The notes under the pieces are model-generated. The model was not told the DNA's origin and did no database searches. It was given only the letters and a program-made list of their open reading frames with translations. Of a DNA stretch of 64,000 nt, positions 24,324 to 33,984 are shown piece after piece. The translations under genes were made by a program, and so were the position numbers. The number at the start of each line of letters is the position of its first letter. Position 1 is the first letter of the stretch. The stretch is from positions 1,695,501-1,759,500 of the forward strand of contig NZ_OU342399.1 of NCBI RefSeq assembly GCF_910589745.1. The letters run 5' to 3'. The stretch is from Candidatus Arcticimaribacter forsetii. GTDB taxonomy: Bacteria; Bacteroidota; Bacteroidia; Flavobacteriales; Flavobacteriaceae.

Positions 24324-27005
24324 TTATTTTATGTTGGGGCGAAGCCATTTTTCGGCAACTTCAAGGTCTATTTTTTTTCTTTGACTAAAACTCTTTACTT
24401 GGTCCTGAGTAATTTTTCCTACTCCAAAATATTGTGATTTAGGATTAGCAAAATAATAACCAGAAACTGATGCAGCTGGCCACATGGCTAAACTTTCTGT
24501 TAATGTTACACCTATTTTTTCTTCAACTTTTAATAAATCCCAAATGGTGTTTTTCTCTAAATGGTCTGGACAGGCAGGATACCCTGGAGCAGGTCGAATT
24601 CCTTTGTAAGCTTCTTTTATTAAATCTTGGTTATCTAATACTTCATCAGAGGCATAACCCCAGTGTTTTATTCTAACTTCTTTATGAAGAAATTCTGCAA
24701 ATGCTTCTGCAAATCGGTCTGCCAAAGCTTTTACCATTATGGAGTTATAATCATCATTATCCTCTTCAAACTTTTTAGCTAATTCAGCAGTTCCAAAACC
24801 AGTTGTAACACAAAAACTACCTATATAATCTTTGACCCCAGTTTCTTTAGGAGCTATGAAATCGGCTAATGCAATATTATTTTTTCCTGCTCTTTTTTTA
24901 AGTTGCTGACGTAGTGTCAAAAACTTTACTTTTGACTGTGTTCTATCTTCATTTTCATAAACTTCAATATCATCATCATCGACTGAATTAGCTGGGAATA
25001 TTCCAAAAACTGCTTTTGCAGTAAGAGATTTATTTTCTAAAATCTCAGTTAAAATAACTTGAGCATCAGCAAATAATTCAGTAGCCTGCTTACCTACAAT
25101 TTCATCATCTAAGATAGCGGGATAATGTCCATGTAAATCCCAAGAGCGGAAGAATGGGCTCCAATCTATATAAGGAATTAATTCGTCTAAATTTTGATTT
25201 TCTATTACTTGAATTCCTAACTGGTTTGGAACTGTGGGCTTAAAAGAATCCCAATCTAACTGCAATTTACGTTCTCGAGCCGTTTGTATATCAATATGTT
25301 CCTTAGTTTCCTGACGATCCAAAAATTTAGATCTGAAAATTTCATACTCAGATCTGATGGTATCTTTATATGATTGTGCGTTTTCTTTGTTTAGTAAACT
25401 TCCGGCAACAGTTACAGCCCTTGATGCGTCATTTACATGTACTACAGTTGAATCCAATTCTGGAGCAATCTTTACTGCAGTATGAGCTTTGGAGGTAGTT
25501 GCTCCTCCAATCATTATTGGGATATTTAAGCCTCTACGTTTCACTTCTTGAGCAACATAAATCATTTCGTCTAACGAAGGAGTAATAAGTCCAGATAGTC
25601 CGATGATATCTATATTTTCTTCAATTGCAGTTTCAATTATTCGTTCCAATGGAACCATAACACCTAGATCAATAATTTCGTAGTTGTTACATGCTAGAAC
25701 AACTCCGACAATATTTTTTCCTATATCATGTACATCTCCCTTAACGGTAGCCATTAAAATTTTACCTGCAGCTTCTTGCTTACCATCTTTCTCTGCCTCA
25801 ATAAAGGGTAATAAGTGGGCTACTGCTCGTTTCATAACGCGGGCAGATTTAACTACTTGAGGTAAAAACATTTTTCCAGAACCAAAAAGGTCACCTACAA
25901 CATTCATCCCAATCATTAAATTACCCTCAATAACTTCTATAGGCCTTGACGCTAGTTGCCTTGCTTCTTCCACATCTTCAACTATAAACTCATCAATACC
26001 TTTTACTAAAGCATGAGTTATTCTGTCTTGAAGTGGATTAGAACGCCATTCTTTTACAACAACTTTTTTATCACTCTTATCTTCAACTATTTTTTCAGCA
26101 AAATCTAATAATCGTTCGGTTGCATCATCTCTTCTATTCAGAAGTACATCTTCTACGTGAATTAAAAGCTCCGGTTCTATTTCATCGTAAATTTCTAACA
26201 TAGTTGGGTTAACAATACCCATATTCATCCCATGTTTTATCGCGTGATATAAAAAAGCTGAATGCATTGCTTCCCGAACTTTATTATTCCCTCTGAAAGA
26301 AAAAGAAACATTACTTACTCCACCGCCTACATGTGCGTTTGGTAGGTTTTCTCTTATCCACTTAGCAGTTTTAAAGAAATCTAGAGCATTGTTTTTATGC
26401 TCTTCCATTCCTGTTGCTACAGGGAAAATATTTGGATCAAAAATAATATCCTCGGAAGGGAAGTTTGCTCTGTTTACAAGAATATCATAGGAACGTTTGC
26501 ATATTTCAATCCTTCTGTCTAAGGTATCTGCTTGACCTTGTTCATCAAAGGCCATCACAATAACTGCAGCACCATATCTTCTGATTTTTTTTGCTTGTTC
26601 GATAAAGTTTTCTTCCCCTTCTTTTAAACTAATCGAATTAACTACAGATTTTCCTTGAACTACTTTTAATCCAGCTTCAATAATTTCCCACTTAGAGCTA
26701 TCGATCATTATTGGAATTCTAGATATATCCGGTTCAGCAGCTAACAAATTTAGATAAGTTGTCATCGCTTTGGAACCATCGATCATCCCCTCATCCATAT
26801 TAACATCAAGGATTTGGGCTCCTCCATCTACTTGGTCTCGAGCAATTTCAACTGCTGTATTGTAATCTCCTTCTTCAATTAAACGTAAAAATTTACGTGA
26901 ACCAGTAACATTTGTACGTTCTCCAATATTAATAAAGTTCGTTTCTGAAGTAACCACAAGAGGCTCTAATCCCGAAAGTTTTAAATATTTAGATCTTGTT
27001 TTCAT
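24324..27005 (-). CDS. metH: Methionine synthase, folate/B12/activation part (split MetH)
   Basis: 893 residues that correspond to MetH without its homocysteine domain. Pterin-binding domain about 20-290 ([48 protein letters not shown]), B12-binding cap about 320-400, cobalamin domain with the lower-ligand motif DVHDIG (424-429, His426) and a downstream [13 protein letters not shown], then the C-terminal AdoMet activation domain ([27 protein letters not shown]). The activation domain shows a cobalamin-dependent, reactivatable enzyme. The N-terminal partner is the adjacent upstream gene, overlapping by 4 nt. The protein pair replaces the single large MetH of E. coli. Confidence 0.95.
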   Translation of the reverse strand: MKTRSKYLKLSGLEPLVVTSETNFINIGERTNVTGSRKFLRLIEEGDYNTAVEIARDQVDGGAQILDVNMDEGMIDGSKAMTTYLNLLAAEPDISRIPIMIDSSKWEIIEAGLKVVQGKSVVNSISLKEGEENFIEQAKKIRRYGAAVIVMAFDEQGQADTLDRRIEICKRSYDILVNRANFPSEDIIFDPNIFPVATGMEEHKNNALDFFKTAKWIRENLPNAHVGGGVSNVSFSFRGNNKVREAMHSAFLYHAIKHGMNMGIVNPTMLEIYDEIEPELLIHVEDVLLNRRDDATERLLDFAEKIVEDKSDKKVVVKEWRSNPLQDRITHALVKGIDEFIVEDVEEARQLASRPIEVIEGNLMIGMNVVGDLFGSGKMFLPQVVKSARVMKRAVAHLLPFIEAEKDGKQEAAGKILMATVKGDVHDIGKNIVGVVLACNNYEIIDLGVMVPLERIIETAIEENIDIIGLSGLITPSLDEMIYVAQEVKRRGLNIPIMIGGATTSKAHTAVKIAPELDSTVVHVNDASRAVTVAGSLLNKENAQSYKDTIRSEYEIFRSKFLDRQETKEHIDIQTARERKLQLDWDSFKPTVPNQLGIQVIENQNLDELIPYIDWSPFFRSWDLHGHYPAILDDEIVGKQATELFADAQVILTEILENKSLTAKAVFGIFPANSVDDDDIEVYENEDRTQSKVKFLTLRQQLKKRAGKNNIALADFIAPKETGVKDYIGSFCVTTGFGTAELAKKFEEDNDDYNSIMVKALADRFAEAFAEFLHKEVRIKHWGYASDEVLDNQDLIKEAYKGIRPAPGYPACPDHLEKNTIWDLLKVEEKIGVTLTESLAMWPAASVSGYYFANPKSQYFGVGKITQDQVKSFSQRKKIDLEVAEKWLRPNIK

Positions 27006-28006
27006 TCAGAAGTTATTTCAATTTCTCGTGGTTTATATTTTTTAACAACATCTGAAATTAGAGCGATGTGTTTTGGTGTAGAACCGCAACAACCCCCTAT
27101 GATGTTAATTAAATTTTCTTTTAAATAGTTTTCAATCAATTCACTCATTTCTTCTGGTGATTGATCATAAGATCCAAAAGCATTGGGTAACCCTGCATTA
27201 GGGTGAGCAGAAGTATAAACATCCGTTTCTTGAGACAATCTTCTTAGATAAGGGAGCAACTGATCTGCTCCTAAAGCACAATTAAATCCTATACTTAAAA
27301 GAGGAATATGAGAAACAGAAATCACGAAAGATTCAACAGTTTGTCCAGAAAGTGTTCTTCCACTAGCATCGGTTATTGTTCCACTAACCATTACGGGTAT
27401 TTTCCAGTTGTTTTTTTCTTTTAGTGCATCAATTGCAAATAATGCCGCTTTTGCATTCAAGGTATCGAAAATTGTTTCAACTAAAAGAACATCGGAACCA
27501 CCTTCTACAAGTCCTTGTACTTGTTCCGAATATGCCTCTACTAAATCGTCAAATGTTACTGCCCGATATCCAGGATCATTAACATCTGGAGACATACTTG
27601 CAGTTCTATTAGTTGGCCCTATTGATCCTGCAACAAATCTCGGCTTATTGGGGTTTTGTTTTGTAAACTCCTCTGCTACTTCTTTTGCTAATCTTGCAGA
27701 CTCATAATTTAATTCATAAACCAACGATTCCATTTGATAATCTGACATTCCAATTGAAGTAGAAGAAAAGGTGTTGGTTTCTACAATATCAGCACCGGCT
27801 TCAAAATACTTTCTATGAATTTCTTTTATTGCTTCTGGTTGCGTTAAAGAAAGTAAATCATTGTTACCCTGAAGTGGACAGGGATGCTCTTTGAATCTCT
27901 CGGTTCTAAAATCCTCTTCAGTAAATTTATACTCTTGGAGCATGGTACCCATCGCCCCATCCAAAACAAGTATCTTATCTTTTAAGGTCTTCTCTATATT
28001 TGTCAT
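27002..28006 (-). CDS. Homocysteine S-methyltransferase domain protein (split MetH N-terminus)
   Basis: 334 residues, a TIM barrel that binds homocysteine through zinc. [12 protein letters not shown] at the N-terminus, [55 protein letters not shown] and [13 protein letters not shown]; the cysteines of FNCALG and GGCCGS are the expected zinc ligands. It ends before a pterin domain, which is encoded separately by the next gene with a 4-nt overlap. It starts directly after the metZ stop. Together the two genes encode a two-chain MetH. Confidence 0.93.
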   Translation of the reverse strand: MTNIEKTLKDKILVLDGAMGTMLQEYKFTEEDFRTERFKEHPCPLQGNNDLLSLTQPEAIKEIHRKYFEAGADIVETNTFSSTSIGMSDYQMESLVYELNYESARLAKEVAEEFTKQNPNKPRFVAGSIGPTNRTASMSPDVNDPGYRAVTFDDLVEAYSEQVQGLVEGGSDVLLVETIFDTLNAKAALFAIDALKEKNNWKIPVMVSGTITDASGRTLSGQTVESFVISVSHIPLLSIGFNCALGADQLLPYLRRLSQETDVYTSAHPNAGLPNAFGSYDQSPEEMSELIENYLKENLINIIGGCCGSTPKHIALISDVVKKYKPREIEITSE

Positions 28007-29176
28007 CTACAAAGTATCTAGGGCTTGATTTAAATCATCGTTTATATCTTCAAAATGTTCTAAACCAACTGACAGTCTAATCATTCCGTCAGTAATTCCA
28101 ACTTCCAATCGATCTGGCTCACTCAACTTACTGTGAGTTGTAGACGCTGGGTGAGTAACAATGGATCTAGAGTCTCCGAGATTAGAAGAGAGGGAAAGCA
28201 TTTTTATAGAGTTAAGAAAACTTCTCCCTGCTTCAATACCCCCTTTGATTTCAAAAGCAATTATGTTTCCACCCTGACTCATTTGTTTTTTTGCAAGCTC
28301 GTATTGAGGATGAGATTTTAGGAATGGATATTTTACCCAATTAATTTTTGGATGTTTTTCTAATAGTGTAGCAATTTTTAATGCCGATTCACAATGTCTA
28401 TCAACTCGGACAGGTAGGGTTTCCATACTTTTTGATAAAATCCATGCGTTAAAAGGAGATAATGCTGATCCTGTATTTCTTGCAAAAAGATAAATTTCAC
28501 GAATTAAATCTGCGTTTCCAACAGTTACACCTCCTAAAACCCTTCCTTGACCATCTATTAATTTAGTTGCAGAATGAATTACTAAATCTGCACCGTATTG
28601 AACAGGTTGCTGTAAATATGGGGTAGCAAAGCAATTATCTATAATTAAAATTAGATTATGCTTTTTTGCTATTTTACCTAAGTATTCAAGATCAAGAATA
28701 TCTACTCCAGGATTTGTTGGTGTTTCAGCGTAAAGAATTTTGGTGTTCGGTTTAATTAAGCTAGCTATCGTTTCTGGTTCTTCAACTTTAAAATAAGAAG
28801 TTTCAATATTCCATTTAGGGAAATACTTTGTAAATAAAGTGTGGGTAGATCCAAAAATTGAACGAGCAGAAACAATATGATCTCCAGAATTTAAAAGCGC
28901 AGCAAAAGTTCCATAAATAGCACCCATCCCTGTAGCAAAAGAAACTCCGTCTTCTGCTCCTTCCATATCTGCTACTTTTTGAACAAATTCTGAAGTATTT
29001 GGGTTTGTAAATCTACTGTAAATATTACGCTCTTTTTCTTCGCTGAAAGAAGCACGCATATCCTCTGCATCTTCAAAAATAAAACTCGATGTTAAATACA
29101 AAGGGGTAGAATGCTCTAAAAATTTGGAACGTTCCATTTGGGTTCTTATCGCTTTTGTTTCAAGTTTTTGGCTCAT
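28007..29176 (-). CDS. metZ: Trans-sulfuration family PLP enzyme, O-succinyl/acetylhomoserine sulfhydrylase-like
   Basis: 389 residues, Cys/Met metabolism PLP family. TPLYLTSSFIFEDAEDM, YSRFTNPNTSEFVQKVADMEGAE, FATGMGAIYGTFAALL, the Schiff-base Lys in VIHSATKLIDGQGRVLGG, and GDSRSIVTHPASTTHSKLSE. It is closest to MetZ/MetB-type enzymes; whether it uses sulfide or cysteine is not decidable by eye. The ATG at 29176 lies 1 nt after the osmC stop; an in-frame TTG at 29200 would overlap osmC. A second, distinct sulfhydrylase (MetY-like) is encoded upstream in the same operon. Confidence 0.88.
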   Translation of the reverse strand: MSQKLETKAIRTQMERSKFLEHSTPLYLTSSFIFEDAEDMRASFSEEKERNIYSRFTNPNTSEFVQKVADMEGAEDGVSFATGMGAIYGTFAALLNSGDHIVSARSIFGSTHTLFTKYFPKWNIETSYFKVEEPETIASLIKPNTKILYAETPTNPGVDILDLEYLGKIAKKHNLILIIDNCFATPYLQQPVQYGADLVIHSATKLIDGQGRVLGGVTVGNADLIREIYLFARNTGSALSPFNAWILSKSMETLPVRVDRHCESALKIATLLEKHPKINWVKYPFLKSHPQYELAKKQMSQGGNIIAFEIKGGIEAGRSFLNSIKMLSLSSNLGDSRSIVTHPASTTHSKLSEPDRLEVGITDGMIRLSVGLEHFEDINDDLNQALDTL

Positions 29177-29177
29177 A

Positions 29178-29606
29178 CTATACTTTTTCTCCGTTAACAA
29201 AAATGATTTGATTTATTTTGATATTGGGGTCAAGAGACTTTGAAACAGAACAATACTTATCGAAAGATAATTGAGCAGCTCGCTTAGCCTTCTCTGGACT
29301 AATATCTTCTCCTTCTAAAAATAAAGAAACATTAATTTCTTGAAATGGAGCTGGAACTGCATTAGGATCTCGAACTCCTTCAACTTCCATTCTTAGCGTT
29401 ACTGGATTAATTCTTTGTTTATTTAAAATTGCAACCACATCAATACTGCTGCAGCCTGCAACCCCCATGAGTAAAACTTCCATTGGGCTTATTCCTTCAA
29501 CTTTCCCTTCCTTTTTAGATTTATTATCCAATAAAACGTTCATTCCATTTGAACTTGTAGCTTCAAAAAGATAATCTTCATTTATCCTATTTAATGAAAT
29601 TTTCAT
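29178..29606 (-). CDS. OsmC family protein
   Basis: 142 residues, OsmC/Ohr fold. Two cysteines typical of the family are present: LMGVAGCSSIDVVAIL (Cys52) and DKYCSVSKSLDPNIK. These thiol-active proteins reduce peroxides or handle reactive sulfur. Its place between metX and metZ suggests a sulfur-related job, such as handling sulfide or persulfide during homocysteine synthesis; this is inference. It is 10 nt after metX and 1 nt before metZ. Confidence 0.87.
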   Translation of the reverse strand: MKISLNRINEDYLFEATSSNGMNVLLDNKSKKEGKVEGISPMEVLLMGVAGCSSIDVVAILNKQRINPVTLRMEVEGVRDPNAVPAPFQEINVSLFLEGEDISPEKAKRAAQLSFDKYCSVSKSLDPNIKINQIIFVNGEKV

Positions 29607-29616
29607 AGTTGTATTT

Positions 29617-30567
29617 TTAATTAAATATTGGGCTCAAAAGAGGTACTACTTTTTCTGATTCCATCAGAAAAGCATCATGACCATATTTAGAAGTTATGAT
29701 TTGATGATTAATCGTTACGCCAACTTTTTTGGCTCTCTCTACAGTTTCTTTATCCTCACTTAATGGAAAAAACAAGTCACTATCAATTGAGAAAATATGG
29801 ATAGATGACTTTATACTTTTGACAATTTCTTCAAAGGTTCTTCCATCTCTTGTGATGTCAATAGAACCAAGTAAATGATTCATTGTTTTGTATGCTTGAA
29901 CTTGGAATCTATTCGTTAATTTTTCTCCATGATAGGCTAACCAAGACTCTACATTAAATAAGCCGAGTTCTTCATTCACGGTTCTATTAAATTTAATCTT
30001 AAAAGACTCTGGGGTCCTGTAACATAGCATAGCGTGCATACGGGCAACATCAAGCGAATCAGAACTTAAAGCTAAAATCTGTTTTTGAACGAAAGTATTC
30101 GCTATCATCCAATCTGTAGACTTCCAATCTCCTCCTACAGGAATTAAATTTGTTATGAAGTCCGGGTAAAGTGCTGCCATTTCCCAAGAAATTCCTGCCC
30201 CTAACGAACCACCAATTACAGTATGTAAGTGGCCTACTCCTAGTTGCTTTAAACCTTCATAAAAAAAACGGGCAATTGTACCTGTATTCCAAGACTCAAA
30301 ATCATCGATTAAATTACCATCAAAACCATTTCCTGGAATGTTAAAAGAAATAATTGCATAGGTATTTGTATCAATCGGCTTACCTTCCCCAATTAAATTA
30401 TTCCACCAACCAAACTCTCCTGTTACCCTAGAGTCACCCGTTAAAGGATGATTTACCAGAACTATTGGCGCAGTATGGTAATCTTGTCCGAATGTTTGAA
30501 AACTTAGTTTTCTCCCACTAGAAAGAGTTAATAAATGTATTCCATTATGAAGTTGAGATGCGTTCAT
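29617..30567 (-). CDS. metX: Homoserine O-acetyltransferase-like alpha/beta hydrolase
   Basis: 316 residues, MetX family. Nucleophile elbow GGSLGAGISWEMAALYPDF, catalytic Asp in IHIFSIDSDLFFP and His in YGHDAFLMES. VLVNHPLTGDSRV and the downstream NIPGNGFDGN shape the oxyanion region. It activates homoserine with acetyl-CoA (or succinyl-CoA) so that the sulfhydrylases on either side can make homocysteine. It is a little shorter than standard MetX (about 350), with a reduced lid region. Follows metY by 8 nt. Confidence 0.86.
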   Translation of the reverse strand: MNASQLHNGIHLLTLSSGRKLSFQTFGQDYHTAPIVLVNHPLTGDSRVTGEFGWWNNLIGEGKPIDTNTYAIISFNIPGNGFDGNLIDDFESWNTGTIARFFYEGLKQLGVGHLHTVIGGSLGAGISWEMAALYPDFITNLIPVGGDWKSTDWMIANTFVQKQILALSSDSLDVARMHAMLCYRTPESFKIKFNRTVNEELGLFNVESWLAYHGEKLTNRFQVQAYKTMNHLLGSIDITRDGRTFEEIVKSIKSSIHIFSIDSDLFFPLSEDKETVERAKKVGVTINHQIITSKYGHDAFLMESEKVVPLLSPIFN

Positions 30568-30575
30568 CTTTGGCT

Positions 30576-31841
30576 TTAAAAGGCTTGTTTTAAATCGTTC
30601 TTTAAGTCTTCAATATCTTCTAAACCAATAGAAAGTCGAACTAAATCTTGAGTAACTCCTGTTAATTTTTGAGAATCTGAATCTAGTTGCTGATGCGTAG
30701 TACTTGCTGGATGAATAATCAATGACTTTGTATCACCAATATTCGCCAAAAGAGAGAATATGTTGGTTTTATCTGCAACTTGTTTTGCAGCTTCAAACCC
30801 TCCTTTTAAACCAAAAGTAACAATTCCACTTTGGCCTTTAGGGAGATACTCTTTTGCTAATACATTATACTTACTCGAACTTAATCCAGGATAATTTACC
30901 CAGGCAACTTCTTCTTGTTGCTCTAACCAAAGTGCAATTTCAAGAGCATTTTTAGAATGTTGATTCATTCTAAGAGAAAGAGTTTCTAATCCTTGAATAA
31001 TTTGAAAACTATTAAATGGACTCAATGCTCCTCCAAAATCTCTTAAACCTTCTATTCTTACTTTTGCAATAAATGCGGCTGCTCCTAAAGCTTCATGGTA
31101 AACTAATCCATGATAACCTGGAGATGGCTCAGTAAATTCAGGGAATAAACCATTACCATAGTCAAATGTTCCAGCATCAATTATAACACCACCTAAAGAG
31201 GTACCATTTCCGTTTATATATTTAGTTAAAGAATGGATTACAATATTTGCTCCATGCTCAATTGGATTTAATAAAGCAGGTGTAGCTACAGTATTATCTA
31301 CAATAAATGGAACTTTTGCTTTTTTAGAATAAGCGGCAATACCTTTTAAATCTAAAACATCCAACTTAGGATTTCCAAGAGACTCTACAAAGAAAGCACG
31401 TGTATTGTCTTGCACTGCTTTTTCGAAATTTGAAGGATCGCTAGGATCTACAAAAGTTGTTGTAATCCCTAATCGAGGAAGAGTAACGTTTAATAAATTA
31501 TAGGTTCCTCCATATAAACTATTGGAAGCTACAATATGATCTCCTGATTTTAATAAAACCATTAAAGCAGTTGAAATCGCTGAAGTACCAGATGCAGTTG
31601 ACACTGCTGCTATACCTCCTTCAAGGGCAGCAAGTCTTTGCTCTAAAACGTCGTTTGTTGGATTATTTAAACGGGTGTAGATATAACCTGGTTCCGCTAA
31701 AGAAAATAAATTTGCAGCATGATCTGCGTCATTAAACACATAGGCAGTTGACTGATAAATAGGAACGGCTCTAGTACCTTGAGAGTTTGATGGTTCGTGA
31801 CCTGCGTGTAATGATTTTGTTTCGAAATTGTGATTTTCCAT
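30576..31841 (-). CDS. metY: O-acetylhomoserine sulfhydrylase
   Basis: 421 residues, Cys/Met metabolism PLP family, the long MetY type. ETKSLHAGHEP at the N-terminus, TRAVPIYQSTAYVFNDADHAANLF, YTRLNNPTNDVLEQRLAALEGG, TASGTSAISTALMVLL, PFIVDNTVATPALLNPIEHGANIVIHSLTKYINGNG (split here; Lys in HSLTKY binds PLP) and DTKSLIIHPASTTHQQL. Makes homocysteine from O-acetylhomoserine and sulfide. Second gene of the operon, 5 nt after metK. Confidence 0.92.
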   Translation of the reverse strand: MENHNFETKSLHAGHEPSNSQGTRAVPIYQSTAYVFNDADHAANLFSLAEPGYIYTRLNNPTNDVLEQRLAALEGGIAAVSTASGTSAISTALMVLLKSGDHIVASNSLYGGTYNLLNVTLPRLGITTTFVDPSDPSNFEKAVQDNTRAFFVESLGNPKLDVLDLKGIAAYSKKAKVPFIVDNTVATPALLNPIEHGANIVIHSLTKYINGNGTSLGGVIIDAGTFDYGNGLFPEFTEPSPGYHGLVYHEALGAAAFIAKVRIEGLRDFGGALSPFNSFQIIQGLETLSLRMNQHSKNALEIALWLEQQEEVAWVNYPGLSSSKYNVLAKEYLPKGQSGIVTFGLKGGFEAAKQVADKTNIFSLLANIGDTKSLIIHPASTTHQQLDSDSQKLTGVTQDLVRLSIGLEDIEDLKNDLKQAF

Positions 31842-31846
31842 GGCTG

Positions 31847-33103
31847 TTAAATATTAAATTCTTTTTTAATCTGTTCTATATAATCTAGTTTTTCCCAAGT
31901 AAATAATTCTACTTCTTGGGTAATTGTTCCGCTGTAAGGAGACTCGAAAGTTTTAGTTACTTTTTTTGGCTCTCTTCCCATATGTCCATAAGCAGCGGTT
32001 TCTGAGTAAATGGGTGTTCGTAATTTTAATCGTTTTTCAATCCCAAAAGGAGTTAAGTCAAATAATGAAATAATTTTATTTGCAATTTCTCCATCAGTAA
32101 AATCAACTTTTGATTTTCCGTAGGTGTTAACAGCGATTGATGTAGGCTCAGCTACTCCAATTGCATAACTCAATTGAACTAAAACTTCGTCAGTTATCCC
32201 TGCAGCTACAAGATTCTTTGCAATATGTCTAGAAGCATAAGCTGCACTTCGATCTACTTTACTTGGATCTTTACCGCTAAAAGCTCCGCCTCCGTGACCT
32301 CCCTTTCCACCGTAAGTATCGACAATAATCTTACGTCCTGTTAATCCAGTATCTCCGTGTGGACCTCCAATTACAAATTTACCTGTTGGGTTTATATGAT
32401 ACGTTATCTTATCATCAAATAGACGTTGAATTCGCTCTGGCAATTGACTCTTTACTCTCGGAATTAAAAGGGAAACAAGGTCACTTTTAATTTTAGCAAG
32501 CATAGCCTCATCATTAGAATCAAACTGATCATGCTGGGTTGAGATTACGATCGTATCTATTCTAATCGGAACTCCATCCTCGTTATATTCTAATGTAACT
32601 TGAGATTTTGCATCTGGGCGTAAATAGTTAATTTCTTTATTTTCTCTTCTTAAAGCAGCTAACTCAATTAAAAGCTTGTGTGAAAGATCGAGAGCTAACG
32701 GCATATAGTTATCCGTTTCATTTGAGGCATAACCAAACATGATTCCTTGATCTCCAGCACCCTGACGTTCTTTTACTTCACGATCTACTCCTTGATTTAT
32801 TTCTTTAGATTGTTCATGAATTAATGAAATAACTCCACAAGAATCTCCACTAAATTGATATTCGCCTTTTGTGTAGCCTATTCCATTAATAGTGTCTCGC
32901 GTAATTTTTTGAACGTCTAAATAGGTCTGACTTTTAACTTCTCCTGCTAGAACTGCTTGTCCAGTTGTAACAAGAGTTTCACAGGCTACTTTACTTTCCG
33001 GGTCAAAAGCTAAAAAGTTATCAACGAGAGCATCACTGATTTGATCAGCCACTTTATCTGGATGGCCTTCACTTACTGATTCTGATGTAAAAAAATATGA
33101 CAT
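31847..33103 (-). CDS. metK: S-adenosylmethionine synthetase
   Basis: 418 residues. Makes SAM from methionine and ATP in the cytosol. TSESVSEGHPDKVADQISDA at the N-terminus (ATP-binding His), GAGDQGIMFGYASNET, the KFVIGGPHGDTGLTGRKIIV loop, GGGAFSGKDPSKVDRSAAY and GVAEPTSIAVNTYG. Length is longer than E. coli MetK (384) and normal for Bacteroidota. First gene of the eight-gene methionine operon, directly downstream of a SAM-II riboswitch, so its own product is the expected repressing ligand. Confidence 0.97.
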   Translation of the reverse strand: MSYFFTSESVSEGHPDKVADQISDALVDNFLAFDPESKVACETLVTTGQAVLAGEVKSQTYLDVQKITRDTINGIGYTKGEYQFSGDSCGVISLIHEQSKEINQGVDREVKERQGAGDQGIMFGYASNETDNYMPLALDLSHKLLIELAALRRENKEINYLRPDAKSQVTLEYNEDGVPIRIDTIVISTQHDQFDSNDEAMLAKIKSDLVSLLIPRVKSQLPERIQRLFDDKITYHINPTGKFVIGGPHGDTGLTGRKIIVDTYGGKGGHGGGAFSGKDPSKVDRSAAYASRHIAKNLVAAGITDEVLVQLSYAIGVAEPTSIAVNTYGKSKVDFTDGEIANKIISLFDLTPFGIEKRLKLRTPIYSETAAYGHMGREPKKVTKTFESPYSGTITQEVELFTWEKLDYIEQIKKEFNI

Positions 33104-33152
33104 TTAAGGTTGCTTTCTGGAAGGATTTGAAGATTACTTCTTTTAAAGCAAC
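33104..33152 (-). promoter_or_regulatory. Expression platform of the SAM-II riboswitch
   Basis: Two mutually exclusive structures can be drawn. (1) GTTGCTTT (33145-33152) pairs perfectly with AAAGCAAC (33109-33116), whose end is 5 nt before the metK ATG; this would hide the translation start region. (2) TCAAATCCTTCC (33119-33130) is perfectly complementary over 12 nt to GGAAGGATTTGA (33190-33201) inside the aptamer, which would open helix 1 and break the aptamer. SAM binding should favour (1) and repression. Confidence 0.72.
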
Positions 33153-33205
33153 ACTGGTTTAGCATTTTTTTTATGAGGGTTGCAATCAGTCAAATCCTTC
33201 CTCAG
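33153..33205 (-). promoter_or_regulatory. SAM-II riboswitch aptamer upstream of metK
   Basis: Minus-strand elements in order: P1 5' arm TGAGG (33200-33204), loop GGATTTGACTGATTGCAAC, P1 3' arm CCTCA (33174-33178), an A-rich linker, the conserved GCTAAA (33158-33163) and CAGT (33153-33156), which pairs with ACTG in the loop (33187-33190) to close the H-type pseudoknot. GATTTG, TTGCAA and GCTAAA are the hallmark segments of the SAM-II (SAM-alpha) class, known from Bacteroidota and alphaproteobacteria upstream of methionine genes. Two extra A after the P1 5' arm are unusual. Placement before metK supports the call. Confidence 0.85.
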
Positions 33206-33215
33206 TTATTTGATA

Positions 33216-33245
33216 CAAAGGTAATTCATAAAAATTAAAAACAAA
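33216..33245 (-). promoter_or_regulatory. Promoter of the metK methionine operon
   Basis: Minus strand: -33 TTTG (33242-33245), 18-nt spacer, -7 TACCTTTG (33216-33223), an exact match to the two Bacteroidota boxes. Transcription would start at about 33208, a few bases before helix 1 of the SAM-II aptamer. Confidence 0.82.
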
Positions 33246-33358
33246 ATCCATATGAATAATTTTTTTTTAATTCTTTTGATAGTACATTTATGGGGACAAT
33301 CACCAATGATTTACATTCTAAACAATGTATGTATATCTGTAATTTTAATTAAATAATT

Positions 33359-33970
33359 ATGCACATAGCTATAGCCGGCAATATAGGAGCAGGAAAAACA
33401 AGTCTTACAGATTTATTATCAAAACATTATAAATGGCAAGGTCATTTTGAAGAGGTTGTTGAAAACCCCTATTTAGATGATTTTTATCATCAAATGGAAC
33501 GTTGGTCATTTAACCTTCAAATTTATTTCTTAAATAGTAGGTTCGGACAACTCATAGAAATACAAAAAAGCGGAAAAAATGTAATTCAAGACCGAAGTAT
33601 TTATGAAGATGCTCACATTTTTGCACCAAATCTTCATGCTATGGGCTTATTGTCTCAGCGAGATTACCAGAACTACAAATCTTTATTTGAATTAATGGAA
33701 GGCATGGTAACAGGACCAGATTTAATGATCTACTTAAGATCCAGCATACCAAACTTAGTTAACAACATTCACAAAAGAGGGAGAGAATTTGAGAACTCAA
33801 TAAGCATCGATTATTTAAGCCGATTGAACGAACGTTATGAAGCTTGGATTCATAATTATGATAAAGGGAACTTATTAATTATTGATGTTGATGAATTGAA
33901 TTTCGTTGATAAGCCTGAAGATATTGAAAAAATAATTGAAAAAATTGACTCTGAAATTAAAGGGTTATAA
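33359..33970 (+). CDS. Deoxynucleoside kinase
   Basis: 203 residues, dNK/dCK/dGK family P-loop kinase. IAGNIGAGKTSLTDLL is the P-loop; VVENPYLDDFY, FLNSRFGQL, VIQDRSIYEDAHIFA (DRS motif) and the lid RGREFENSISIDYL are visible. Phosphorylates salvaged deoxynucleosides (probably deoxyadenosine or deoxyguanosine) to monophosphates. ATG at 33359. It is divergent from the metK operon; between them lie the riboswitch promoter and about 110 bp of AT-rich DNA without a clear promoter for this gene. Confidence 0.88.
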   Translation: MHIAIAGNIGAGKTSLTDLLSKHYKWQGHFEEVVENPYLDDFYHQMERWSFNLQIYFLNSRFGQLIEIQKSGKNVIQDRSIYEDAHIFAPNLHAMGLLSQRDYQNYKSLFELMEGMVTGPDLMIYLRSSIPNLVNNIHKRGREFENSISIDYLSRLNERYEAWIHNYDKGNLLIIDVDELNFVDKPEDIEKIIEKIDSEIKGL

Positions 33971-33984
33971 TTAAATAAGCTCAG

